Shown one piece after another: positions 1-12,500 of a stretch of 64,000 nucleotides of DNA. The notes under the pieces are model-generated. The model had not been told where the DNA came from. It did no database searches and worked only from the letters and a program-made list of their open reading frames with translations. The stretch's first letter is position 1, and the number at the start of each line of letters is the position of its first letter. This stretch comes from Notamacropus eugenii (Eukaryota; Chordata; Mammalia; Diprotodontia; Macropodidae), in assembly GCF_028372415.1 (NCBI RefSeq), contig NC_092872.1:282165206-282229205 (forward strand), given 5' to 3'. The position numbers and the translations under genes were made by a program.

Positions 1-99
1 AGGACTGTGCATATGCCCATGTGGGTCAAGGGAAAAGGGTGTTTACAGGCTTAAATCATGTCACACATGCCAAACAGGGCACTCTTTGAAAACAGAAAT

Positions 100-170
100 T
101 GTTTCAGTGAGTCAACAGGGATTTATTAAGCACCTACTGCATGCCAGACATTGTGTGTGCCACTCTCCCT
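100..170 (+). repeat. CORE-SINE body fragment
   Basis: Contains 'gatttattaagcacctactgcatgccagaca', the body motif found in the other SINEs here. It overlaps the region just past the UROS 3' end. Confidence 0.65.
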
Positions 171-219
171 CTCTCTATCCCCAGCACTTCACACTGTGCC
201 TAGCACAAGTGATGGGCAA

Positions 220-432
220 TTACAACATTTGTTGCTAATTTATTCCAATGAAGTATTTACTGCTTTTCACGCATGTGTCCCTTCCCCTAGCCCCTCAAGT
301 CAGAGTGGGGCAGAAGCGAAGTGGTCCGTGCTGGAGCGAGATGGTGAAAATCCAATCATGCCACAACCCTGTGCTGGATAGGGGCGCTGACCCTGGAGCT
401 GGCCCAGGACGGAGCTGAATGTGGATGGAGGC
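220..432 (-). other. UROS: UROS 3' UTR (inferred extent)
   Basis: Sequence between the UROS stop and the first downstream AATAAA on the minus strand. It would give a 3' UTR of about 200 nt. The cleavage point is inferred from the signal only. Confidence 0.5.
239..244 (-). terminator. Polyadenylation signal AATAAA, candidate for UROS
   Basis: AATAAA read on the minus strand, ~190 nt after the UROS stop. A second AATAAA at 122-127 lies inside SINE-like sequence and is less likely. Confidence 0.5.
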
Positions 433-585
433 CTAAGGAGCCAGGTAGCTGGATGGGCTCTGAGGCTGAAGAACTTTCCGGAGGCCGGCAGCCAAGTCGT
501 GGGGGCAGGGCTTCTCGGCTGTGCAGCTCACAGGGATTCCTGCGCTGATCATGGCTCGGGCTGTGGTTGGCCCTATGGCTGCAAA
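433..585 (-). CDS. UROS: UROS exon 10 (last coding exon)
   Basis: Acceptor cctctcag is followed by 50 codons beginning [20 protein letters not shown], and a TAG stop at 435-433. IGPTTA is the conserved C-terminal HemD motif. The end ([14 protein letters not shown]) is longer than the human QPHGCC end, a divergence confined to the last ten residues. Confidence 0.95.
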   Translation of the reverse strand, partial: FAAIGPTTARAMISAGIPVSCTAEKPCPHDLAAGLRKVLQPQSPSSYLAP

Positions 586-3500
586 CTGAGAGGACAAAAC
601 TCGGCCTTAAACTCCAGCAGGATGTGAGCTCTCCAAAGGTAGGGAAAGCTTCATTTCTGTCTCTGAAGCGCAGATCCGCCCCTCCCCAATCCCCACAACA
701 AACACCCTGAAACACAGTGCTGCAAACACCTGGCCCCACTCTCTGCGTTTCCCAGGGACCCTGGGGCATGAGGTTGGCACAGCAACCCTACTGAGGCAGA
801 GGAGACACCTGAAAGATGAGAAAAGACTTTTCTCCCCTCAGAAAAGACCAGTGGATGGGCTAGACGTTGAGTGCAGCACTGTACTGCGCAGCCAAGAGCC
901 CCACAGGGCAAGCACCACCTCAAACCACTGGCAGACAAGCTGGGCACCAAGGCCTCAGACTTCCCTGGGAACATTTGTTTCCGTGAAACAAACCTTCTGA
1001 AAGCAGCTGTTATTGGATGGCCACTGGGGTACAGAGAGAACCAAACAGTGCCTGACTTCAAGGGGGTGGAAAGAGCGTGACACGTACCTGCATTAGTAAA
1101 TACAAAGTCCCACAAAATTCTTTCCAGGAGGAATAGGTTGGAGGGTCGGGTCAGAGAAGGCTTCTTTTAGGACCTAGGTAAGTTCCTTGGTGTTGAGGGG
1201 CCCTGGGATTCTGCTGGAGAATGAGGGGTCTCTCAGGTCCCTTCTAACACTAAGCTTTTTGAGGGATCCTGGTGAACTATTTAATAGCAAGAGCAAGGAA
1301 CGGATTGAAGTTTAAATAATTTTTTATTATTGGGTGGGGATTGGGTACTTTACCTTAATCTGGTCAAAGCTGTCGCCAGATAACTCCTGAATGTAGCTGA
1401 GGCTGTGTGTGAGCCCAGAAGGACTGAAGAAGGTGACACTGGCTGGAACACCCTGCATCGAAACACAAGACAAATCCCGTCTTTCCCACTGATCAGCAGG
1501 AGACAGTCCCCAAGTTTGGGTGAGGTCGGCGCAATCTCACAAGCTTTAATGGACACCACATGTACCGGACAAGGACATCAGTACGAGGAATAATGAGGGT
1601 CAAAACAACTTTTAGGAGCATGATTCAGAATCCAGAAAGCAAGGAGGCCAAGGCTAACAGGTCAGCATCCTGGACTCTGTCTTAAAAATACAGTAACTAC
1701 TTATGAATGTAGATGTTTCCAGTGGGCTCTGTGTGTAATAAGGTCACCAGTTGGTTAGAGGAAACCATCTAATGGAAGATTTTTAAGTAGAAAATAAAGA
1801 TTCAGGCACCATGATAGTAGCTCAAAGGTGACCTTTCCAACAAGTCACTGACTTCCAAAAATTGGGGATGAGACAAAAGCAGAAATGTTGAATCTGCTGC
1901 CATTTCTTAGAGAAGTTTCTGAGCCGTAGAAGTCACCCCCAGAGAGGAGGCTGAGCTGAGATCCAGGGCCCCAAAGAGGTGGATGGAGAGCCCAGGCAGG
2001 CATGGCAGCTACTCGCCACCTGGAGAGACAAGAATGCACAGAAGACATCCTTGCTGGGGCTATTCCATTCTCAAGCATGGGATGCTCCATGAAGTGACTG
2101 TTCTAAAGGAATGGGATATGATGGCACTTTTGTGCTTCCCCATAATACCACCTACCATGATGTCAGCAATGGCCACCCTGTGTGCCTGCTCAGTTCGGTT
2201 TCTGAAAACAGCCAAATACAGACATACTTGAAAACACAAGCTTTCGCTCAAGGCTAACAGGTGTCTGAAGAGAATAGGACAGATCAAATGTACAGTCACA
2301 TGACTGATGAGAGACAAAGAGAGTGTTAGATCTCACTAGTGTTTGATGACTACAAAAAAGAAGCATTTGGCCTGGGAGAAGAAACTGTGGCAGTGCAAGA
2401 CTGTGACAGAAACAACCGAGATCTGAACATCCATGTCAAGTGAGGCAGAAAGTTCAGAGACAGAGCTCAGTGGTGGGGTGTGCCAGTGTCCTGGGAGGCA
2501 CTGTGCAGTCAGAAAGGCAAAGGCTGACCAGCGGTGAAGTTTCCCCAACGTGGATGGCCATCCCAAATCTCCCATCTGGACATGACACCAGACTAGGCCC
2601 ACTGAGCCCTAGGACACTGCAAAGCAGTGTTTCTAAACTCCTCACACAGATTCAGGCAAGACAATTCCTGAAATCATGTTATTCTGTACTTTCCTAACAT
2701 TTATGTGTTTTTAAAATGAATGACCATAATAGTGAATCATCTTTGTGACAGGTTTACTCTAAAAATTGCAGAGGTTTTTCTGTAAAATAGATATAAGCCA
2801 CGAATGCATGGTTTATTTTTATGAACCAATATATGATGACAACGATTCAAAACATAGACAGGAGTGAGTTAGCTGATTGTGTTTTCTTTAACATCCTTCC
2901 AACTCTTCACATGCTATTATGGACCTCTAAATAATGATTAATAAATATTAATTTTGGTAGTGTTTACAAAGAAGTGTAATGTGCAGTGAATACTCAGACA
3001 CTGGAACGTGCCCGCACACATTACTGGACCTCCTAGCAAAGTTAATTCCACATGAAATGGCCCATTTGAGGACTTAATTTGCTTCCACAATTCATTATTT
3101 CTTGGAATACTGCCCACAGGATTTATATAAAGTATGCTCTACGTATAAACTTATCTGGATTTATTTGCAATAATCACTTGCTGTTAACAGCACACAGGGC
3201 CTCAAACACTCCCTCACGTCACAGCAGCAGTTACAAGTAAGTCTGACCAACTGGTGAGTGACCACTTCTCTCCCATGTACTCTTGTTCAGTTTCTGGAAA
3301 GCAGAACCTCTGACCCTGTGTGCCAGGGCTTCCTGCTCTTGCTTGTGACGGGTTGTCAGTGGATTCCTTTATACCACTCATGCTGATTGTTAACCTTGAA
3401 TTCTCTCAGCACAACCACAATATTTATTCCTCATTTGTTGAATGAGTGTTCTTGGGATTTGAAAAAAACAAATTTCCCAAGGAAGTCTGGGAAAAAACTC

Positions 3501-6500
3501 CTGTAGAGTAATCCCGCTGTAAAGCCACCTCAATAAACTTAAAGTCACGCAGTGCTTGGCACACAAGAGATTGGCTTAACTGGTCACGTTGGCAGAAAAA
3601 GTGGGTGAAAATCATACAGCTGGATGGGTGACCCAGGGCTTTGTCCCTCAGAGTACAATGTGTGTGTAATTATTTTCCATTCCATTCAATAAGCCTTTAT
3701 TGATTAAGAGCCTACTATGTGCAAAGCACCATGCCATGGGCACTATGGGGATGCCAAGAAAAAGCAGGTGATGACCTATCAGATTGGCAAACACGACAGA
3801 ACAGGAAGATGACAAATGTTGGAGAGGATGGGGGAGAGTTGGAACACTAATACATCGCTGGTGGAACTGTGAGCTGATCCAACCATTCTGGAGAGCAATT
3901 GGGAACTATGCCCAAAGGGCTACAAAAATGTGTATACCTTTTGACCCAGCAATATCGCTTCTAGGATTGTAACCCTAAGAGATCATAACAATGGGAAAGG
4001 GTCCCACATGTACAAAAATCCTTACAGCAGCTCTCTTTGTAGTTGCCAAGAACTGGAAATCAAGGGGATGCCCATCCACTGGGGAATGGCTGAATAAATG
4101 ATGGTACAGGAATGTGAAGGAATACTATTGTGCCATAAGAAATGATGAACAGGCAGACTTCAGAGAGGCCTGGAAAGGCTTACATGATCTGATGCTGAGC
4201 AAAAGGAACAGAACCAGGAGAACTTTGTGCACAGCAACGACCACAGTGTGAGAGTTTTTTTGGTAGACCTGGATCTTCATTGCAATGCAAGGACTTAAAG
4301 AAAATTCCCAATAGTCTTCTGAGGCAAAATGCCTTCCACATCCAGAGAAAGATCTATGGAATTCAACTGCAGAATGTAGCAGATCATTTTGGTTTTTGTG
4401 TGTGTGTGTCGCTTGCGTTTTGATTTGTTAGATAATTTCTCCCACTCAATTTAATTCTTCAACACAGCATGAATATAGTGAAAATGTATTTAATAGGAAC
4501 GTATGTGTAGAACCTATACAAAATTGTATGCCGTCTCGAGGAGGGAGGGGGAGGGAGGGGAAAATAATAATCTAAGTTATATGGTAGTTATTGTAGAACA
4601 CTGAAAATAAATAAAATTCATTAATAAAAAAAAAAAAAGAAAAAGCAGGTGATGCAAAGATAAAAAACCTGGGACCAGTGCTTCAGGGAGGAGTATGCCT
4701 GTGAGACACCATTTTCCTGGTGATCCCAAGGTGTCTGTTCCTTTTCTATAGAGACCCTCTCTGGTGTCACTGAATGCCAATCAATATTTTGGCCAGAAAG
4801 TAATGGAAAGATACCTGGTGGGTGAAAGTAGGTCCAGGGATGCCTGAGGGCAGGTGTGGATGGCCTGTTCAAGTGGGAGGCCTGCCTGATGGCAAGGGTG
4901 AGGAGGAGCAGGATATGCTGGGCTCCACTAAGGTCTTTACTATCTCAGGCTGTGCACTTCATGGAGAAATGTGGATAACAGCCTCAGCATGGCATGGGAA
5001 GGTATGAATGGGCTGTGAGAAGCACATTTGGCACCCAAGCCTTTGGTGTGCTAGGAAGTGATCAAGGAAATCGTCCTTTCAGCAAGCATTCATGAGACCC
5101 CACTGAGTGCTGGGCCCTGGGGCTACATATACAGATCCTTGGAGAAGGGCAGATTCCCTCAGGGGAAACACCACACATAAATGTCAGTACAAAAGAAATA
5201 GAATTTGAGGGTGGGGGTGTGGGTACTTCTGGACTTCCCCACATACCCTTTTCCTGACTCTGATGTGGATGACCTGTGAGGTCCTGTCCAACTTAAAAGA
5301 CCCTGTGATGACTCCACTCTGGGCCCCAAACCCTCAAGGTGGTGACAAACGCAGTGCAGTGTATCACAAGAGGGTGATCAGCAAAGCCTCCTGCAAAGCC
5401 TGTACAGAAGCACAGCATTCTCAGGCTGTTCATGCAGAGGGACCTGGAAAGAGTGAGCCCCCAGCAAGCTGCCAAGCCAGGGGGAAGGTTGAGGGGTGGT
5501 GGGCAGGCCTGAGTTAGGATGGACACTCTTGGAGGCCTCCTCTGAAGCCCAATGTACCTGTGAGGAGAAGTAGTTCTTCAAGGAGTCCTGTATCCCAGGA
5601 TGTTGAATCTTCTGGTAAACAGTGATGCTTTCCAGGGGAACACCTTAAACAATTAAAAGAGACAAAAGCCATGGGGCCCCTAAGAGCTGTGATCCAGCCC
5701 TCCAGACATCATTTCAACATCGCTCCCCTCTAGGGCGGGCCTCCTGCTGTGCAGTTTTGGTGAGGGGGTCTTTTTTTTTGGGTGGAAGCTGTCTACTGTG
5801 TGGGGTTGCCAGGCACTGGAATAAGCGATTTCATTTGCTGGGCAGTGATAGAAGATGCTGGGTCCTTATCTATAGTGCCTACTGTGTGCTGGGGACTTTT
5901 ACACAAAGACAAAGGGTCAGAGACTGGCTACTCTGACAGTGTCTCTACAGGTCATCATGAAATCAGAAACAACAAGCTCAGGATGAAAATGTGAACGGCC
6001 CAGAACGTGGAATTACTTCCTTTCCATTCTACCCCTACCCCATCTTTGAGATCATTCACATCAATTCATCTCCACAGAGAGGAACAAAGGTGCCCTAAGG
6101 ATCCAGGGAAAGAACCCAAAGGAAGGGCACAGCTTGGATTTAAAACAAACAGATAAAGGGCAGCACAGTAGATGGAGCCCTGGGCCTGGAGTCAGGAAGA
6201 CCTGAGTTCAAATCCAGCTTTAGATTTGATCAAGAGACTTCACCACTGTCTGCCTCGTTTCCTCATCTGCAATGGGGTAACGAGACCGTGTGAGGTGCTT
6301 TGCACGCTACAGCACTACGTAAATATAGCAACTGCTATTGCTACTACATTCTAACATTGCTCGGGCTGGCCGGGCCACAGGAGGACATTTCTGTGAGCTC
6401 GGTAATGACCCTGGTATACAGAAACGTGTCAGCTCTCAGCCACATGGGCGGCTGCCCCCTCTGGGACCTCTCGGGTCTGTGCAAGGGGCCCAGGCCCCTC

Positions 6501-9500
6501 CCAGCTCCACTTCGGGGCATCTGAGGCCTGCCATTCTGAAGGGCTGCCTGCTTCTGTCATGGGGCTACGATGTGACAGATGGGAAAGACAATGGTGGACA
6601 CCATGGTGCTCCTGACAGCCAGCTCTGGAGACCTTTTTGTTTGAGCATCTTGGGAAGTGCTTCTCCCTTGAGGGTCCCACAAGGAAAGAGAAGGGGCAAA
6701 GTCGATGGCTTTTCTCCTGGAAGCACAAAGAAAACACACACAAAAAAACAAGCACTGGTTATGGGAGACGGCTGAGAAGAGAGCATTGGGCCTCACAGAA
6801 TACGAGAAATAGAGATGTGTGGGTGTCCAACAGCTGGAAAAGGGCCAGGCCACAGCACATGTGGGTAATGAAACAGTGTTTTGGCAGAGGAAAGGACAAA
6901 AAGGATAGATTTGAAGTGACCTGAGAATACCCATTTATATAAGTGACCTGCTCAGGACAAACCTATAAAGTTAAATGACTGTGAGAGACTCGGGGCCTGT
7001 GGTCAATCGACACCACAACCAAGACCAAGTGTAGAAGCAAGTCTACAAGTCTACGGTGGTTGTGCAGAGAGGTGCAGAATGGGACCTACTTGTTCAAACA
7101 AGTCTCTTTTGTGCGTTACAAGGGAGGGCTTTTATGGAGGGACGCAGTAAAAGGGTCATGATAGTGATCAATTTAAAAAGCAAGATAAGAGAGAAGAGAA
7201 TCACTACATAAACACGAGAAGAGAAGGCTCTGAAGGGGATGCAGTCTAGAGGGACAGCGTCAGAACCACCTCGGGAAGGGGGAAGTGCACCCCAAGCCCT
7301 CAGCTCCTCCGCTGTCACAGCGATTCACAGCTCCAGATGTAGACCTCCTTTTCTGTTCTCCCATGGACATTTTGAGATACTCACATCTGTCCAGCTCGTA
7401 ATAATAAAAAGGAGTCTTTGAAAAGACAGAGAATGCCCAGTGTCCTACGCAGGGGCATAGAGCCAAGGGCCACCTGGCTCCTTGATCTGATGCAGCTCTC
7501 CATGACAGCCTGCCATTTCACACTCACTGCCTGGGAGTGCTAGTTTGTTTTTTAAACGTTGAATGGAACGCCAAGGTCAGGGTTGGGGCCTGTACTAATA
7601 ACACCAGTGAGAAGAGGCAGAGGTGGCCAACACAAGGAAAATGGAAACTGAAAGTAGACCTAGGAGTCAATCAATCAATACACATTGATTAAACACCTAC
7701 TGGATGCTAGGCACTGGGGATATAAGAACAAAGAATGAAACAAGCCCTACTCCACAAAGAACTCCCCCTGTAATGGAGGGAGACTTAGCTGCATACACAC
7801 TAAATATAAACAGACTGAGTACAAATACAAAGTGGTTCAACACCAGTTAAGTTTTGAAAGATGGGTGGAACTTAGCAGTTTTGGGATCAGAAAAGGTTTC
7901 ATTCAAAATGGCATCTGAGCTGTATCCCAAAGGAGGAGGGACCTTTGAGGAAGAAATCAGGAAGGGAGGGCATACCAGGCATGAAGGAGAGGACTGTACA
8001 AAGGCCTGGAGATGGGATATGGAATGTGGACTGTGAGGAATAGAGAGGCCAGTTTGGCTGGATGGTAGCGCATGGGAAAGAGACGGAGGCTGAAAAAACA
8101 GGCCTGAGTCGTACTGGGTCAGAGCTTTTGTTTTCTCCTGGAGGCCACAGGGAGCAACTGGGGAGTACTGAGTAGGGGAGTCCTCTGGTCAGTCTGTGTG
8201 CAGAAGATGGCTTGCAGTACGGTGAGACTTGAGGCAGGGAGATGTCATCAGGACTCTGTTCACAAAGGTCTAGTTGAGTGGTTCTGAGGGTCTGAACCAA
8301 GATAACTGTGGGAGGGGCAGGAAGGGGTGAGATGCAGGAGACACTGGGGAGGTAGAAGAATAAGCAACTGATTAGCTAAATGGGGAGAGGGAAAGTGAGG
8401 AGCAAGGATACTGCTGAGGTCAGGAACCTAGGACACTGGAAGAATGGTGATACCTGCAGCAGAAGCAGGTGAGTTTTGGAAAGAGAGAATGAGTTCTGCT
8501 GGGTCTGAAATGTCTCAAGGATGCCTGCTCTGGAACATCCAGTGATGGACACTGCTCCCTTGGGCTCCTCCATCCACCCAGCAGTTCCTGCTCTTAAGAA
8601 ACAGTGGACAGTGTCTGCAGAGTGAAGCCCCTGATAAATGCTCCATCTACAAGGGGAGAGCTGCTCTTCCCCAGGCCTCCTACACAGCACCAGAACTCAG
8701 GGGCACCATTCAGGTACCTTATGCTTTTTATTATGTTATGCAAATGTAATAAACCACTCCTTGTAGAATTCTTCGATCACGTATGACAGATGAATCTTTA
8801 ATCCTGAACTTCTCTTGTATTAAAAATACAGACTCGTGGGTGTAAAGCCAACATGTCAGAGCAGAGAAGCATTCAGCTGGGTTCTCCTGACATTCCTCTC
8901 CACACAACTTTAAAATAACACTTCAAATAGAATTCAGGAGTGGCAGAGTCAACAAAAAGTTGGAGTGAGACATTCTTCTATCCCAAGAAAGCACAGGAGG
9001 TCAGAGGGAGACACAGTGGAGGAGGCTGGCCCAGAGCCCACATGGAAGAAACACCAGCAGTAGGACTAGGTGGAGACAGAAGCACAAGCAGTTTTGGGAG
9101 CACTTAAGCCAGAGACAGTAAGGGGACCTGGCAACTGGTCAGAAAGAGATTACAGGAGATCCCTGTGCTAGTAATGGACATGGGACCAGGTACTGTCTGA
9201 CAACTCCACTGCCTATATCCATTTCTGGGTCATAGTTCCAGGGTAGAGAAGAGAACTTTTGACCAGAGGGGGTAGAAGCTCTGAGGGACAGTATCACTTC
9301 CAGCCCCAGGGGAACAGGGACCCTAAGGAACAGTTTGTTTGTGGTCCCAAGGGATCAGGGGTTCTTCTTGTGTGAGGACCAGAGCGCAGCCCAAGGGAGC
9401 AGCGATCCCACCTCCTCCCAGATCACACCATCTTGGAGGTAGAACTAGCTCTGAAAAGAGCAGTGTGAAAAAGTCTGAAGCTTGAAACAGAACTCCTCCC

Positions 9501-12500
9501 CTCCCCACCCCTGCCCCTAGCTGGGAACAGAACTCAACATTAACACAAGGCCTCAAATAAAGAAACATGGTGGAAATATGAGCAGACAACAACAAAAAGA
9601 ACCTGACCATAAAAAGCTACGACGACAGGGAAAATCAAGAACAAACTCAGAAGACAATGAAGTCAAAACAGCCACAAGCAAAACCTCAAAAAATGTGAAC
9701 TGGACATAAGCCCAAGAAGAATTCCTGGAAGAGCTTAAAACATTATTTTCAACACTAAATAAGAACAGCAGAGGAAAAAGATAAAACTTCAGAGAGGCCT
9801 GGAAAGACTTATATGAACTGATGCTGAGTGAAAGGAACAGAGCCAGGAGACCTTTGCACACAGTAACAACCACAGTGTGTGAGGCACTTTTCTGGTAGAC
9901 TTAGTACTTCATAGCAATGCAACGACCTAAAAGATTCCCAATGGACTCCTGAGGCAAAATGCCGTCCACATCCAGAGAAAGAACTATGGAATTGGAGTGC
10001 AGAATGAAGCAGACCATTTATTTTTGTATTATATTTTGTTTTATGGTTTCTTCTGTTCATTTTAATTCTTTTATTCAACATGACTAAGGTTAAAATGTAT
10101 TTAATAGGAAAGTATGTGTAAAACCTACATAAGATGGAATGCCATGTTGGGGAGGGAGTGGGGAAGGGGGTGGAGGGAGGAGAAAAAAACCTAAGATGGA
10201 AGTGACTGTAGAACACTAAAAATAAATAAAATAATTAAAAAAATATGAAACCAGAGGAAGAAAATGATAAAAAGACAATAACAGTTTGGTAAAAGGAACA
10301 CAAAAATAATGAAGAAAATAACACCTTAAAAAACGAATTGTCCAAATTGAAAAACAGGTATAAAACATCACTGATGAAAGTAACTCCTTAAAAATCAGAA
10401 TGGGACAAATGGAAAAACAGATACAAAAGCTCCCTGGAGAAAATAATTCCTTATAAAATGGAATTGAGCAGGTGGAAACTAATGACTCCATGAGACTCAG
10501 GAGACAATAAAAACAAAATCAAAAGAATTAAAAATAGAAGAAAATGTGAACTATTTCATGAAAAAGAACTGAGCTGGAAAACAGATTAAGGAGAAATAAT
10601 TTAAGAATTATTGGACTACCTGAAAGCTATGATCAAAGAAAGAGCTTAGATATAATGTTTTAAGAAATTATCAAGGAAAACAGCCTTGGTATGTTAGAAT
10701 CAGAGGGTAAAAAAGAAATTGAAAGAATCCACCAATCACCTCCTAAAAAAATCCCCAAATGAAAACTCTCAGTCATATTATAGCTAAATTCTAGAGCTCC
10801 CAAGTCAAAGGGAAAATACTTCAAGCAGCCAGAAAGAAATCATTAAATAAAATGGAATCACAGTCAGGACCACACAAGATTTAGCAGCTACCACATTACA
10901 GGAGCAGAGGACTTGGAACAAGGTATTCCAGAGGGCAAAAGAGCGGGGATTACAACAAAAATAACCTACCCAATAAAATGGTATAATCCTTCAAGGAAAA
11001 AAAATGACATTTAATGAAACAGAGGATTTTCAGGCATTCCTGCTGAAAAGACCTTAGTCTTCTCTAAGAACAAAGATGAACAACAATGACGACAACACCA
11101 GTGCTAAACAGAAAATTTGACTTTCGAATAAGGCTCAACAGAAGCATAAAAAGTTAAATAAAAAAGAGAAGTCAAAAGGGACCCAATAAAGTTAAACTAT
11201 TTATCTTTCTACATGAGGAGATGAAACATGTATCTTCTACGAACTTTATCATTAGGGCAGGTGGAAGGACTGTACGTAGAAAAAGGGTACAGAATATTAT
11301 ACTGGAATGATGATAAAAAAGGTAGATAGGTGAGAAAGAGGGAAACACTGGGAAAAGGGGGAAAGGAGAGGAAGCATGGGGGAAATCACCTCACATAAAA
11401 GAGATGTGCAAGGAAGAGCATCTAGAGTAGAAGAGAAAATGGGGAAAGGGGCTGGCAATGCTTGAACCTCACACATTTAAATTGGTTCAAAGAGGGAAAA
11501 TATATATACATACTCAATTGGTAATGGAAATCTGTCCTAGCCAACAGGGAAGTAGGAGGAGAAGGGGACAAAAGAAAGGTAGGGGGTGAAAAAAGGGAAG
11601 GTGGAAAAAAGAAAGCAGTGGTCAGAAGCAAAACATTTCAGAGGAGGGACAGGATAACAAAATAGGATGGACGGAAAGGCACAGTTAAGTATCATAACTG
11701 TGAATGTGAATGGGATGACCTCACCTATAAAACAGAAGTGGATATCAGAATGAATTAGAAAACAGAATCCAGCAATATGTTGTTAACAGAAACACTGTTG
11801 AAACAGAGACACACAAAATTAAAATAAGTGGCTGGAGCAGAATCTATTATGCTTCAGTTGAAGTAAAAAATGCAGGCAGGGATAGCAATCATGATCTCAG
11901 ACAAAGCAAAAAAAAAAAAAAAATCCAGATCTAATTAGAGGGGATAAGCAGGAAAACTACATCTTGCTAAAAGGGCCCAAAATAATGAAGTAACATTATT
12001 ACTAAACATGTACGTACCAAATGACATAGTATTCAGATTTTTAAGGGAAAAGTTCAATGAGTCACAGGAGGAAACAGTAAAACTATACTAGTGGTAGGCC
12101 TGGATTTTCCCTTCTCAGATCTAGATAAATCTAACCATAAAATAAATAAGAAAGAATTCAAGGAGATGAACAGAATCTTACAAAAGTTAGACATAATAGA
12201 CCTCTGTGGAAAACTGAATGGGAATAGAAAAGAGTATGCTTTTTTCTTAGCCATCGTGGTACCTCTATAAAAATTGACCATAGACTAAAAGTTAATTAGA
12301 AACTAATCTAATCCTAAAGAATGAGTGGGTCAAAGAACAAATAAATCACAAAAACAATAATTTCATTAAAGAGAAGGACAACAATGATGCAACATCCCAA
12401 AATTTGTGGGAAGTAGTCAAAGTAGAGCTTGGGGAAAAATTTATACCTCTAAACATCAATAGAATAGAGAACGAGCAGATCAGTGAATTGGGCATGCAAC

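Larger units (their letters stand above)
1453..5557. other. UROS intron 8
   Basis: Holds unique sequence at 1460-3670, including an AT-rich repeat-free block at ~2700-3250. A SINE split by a truncated L1 follows (3676-4700), then a SINE at 5070-5185. No coding sequence recognised. Confidence 0.6.
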
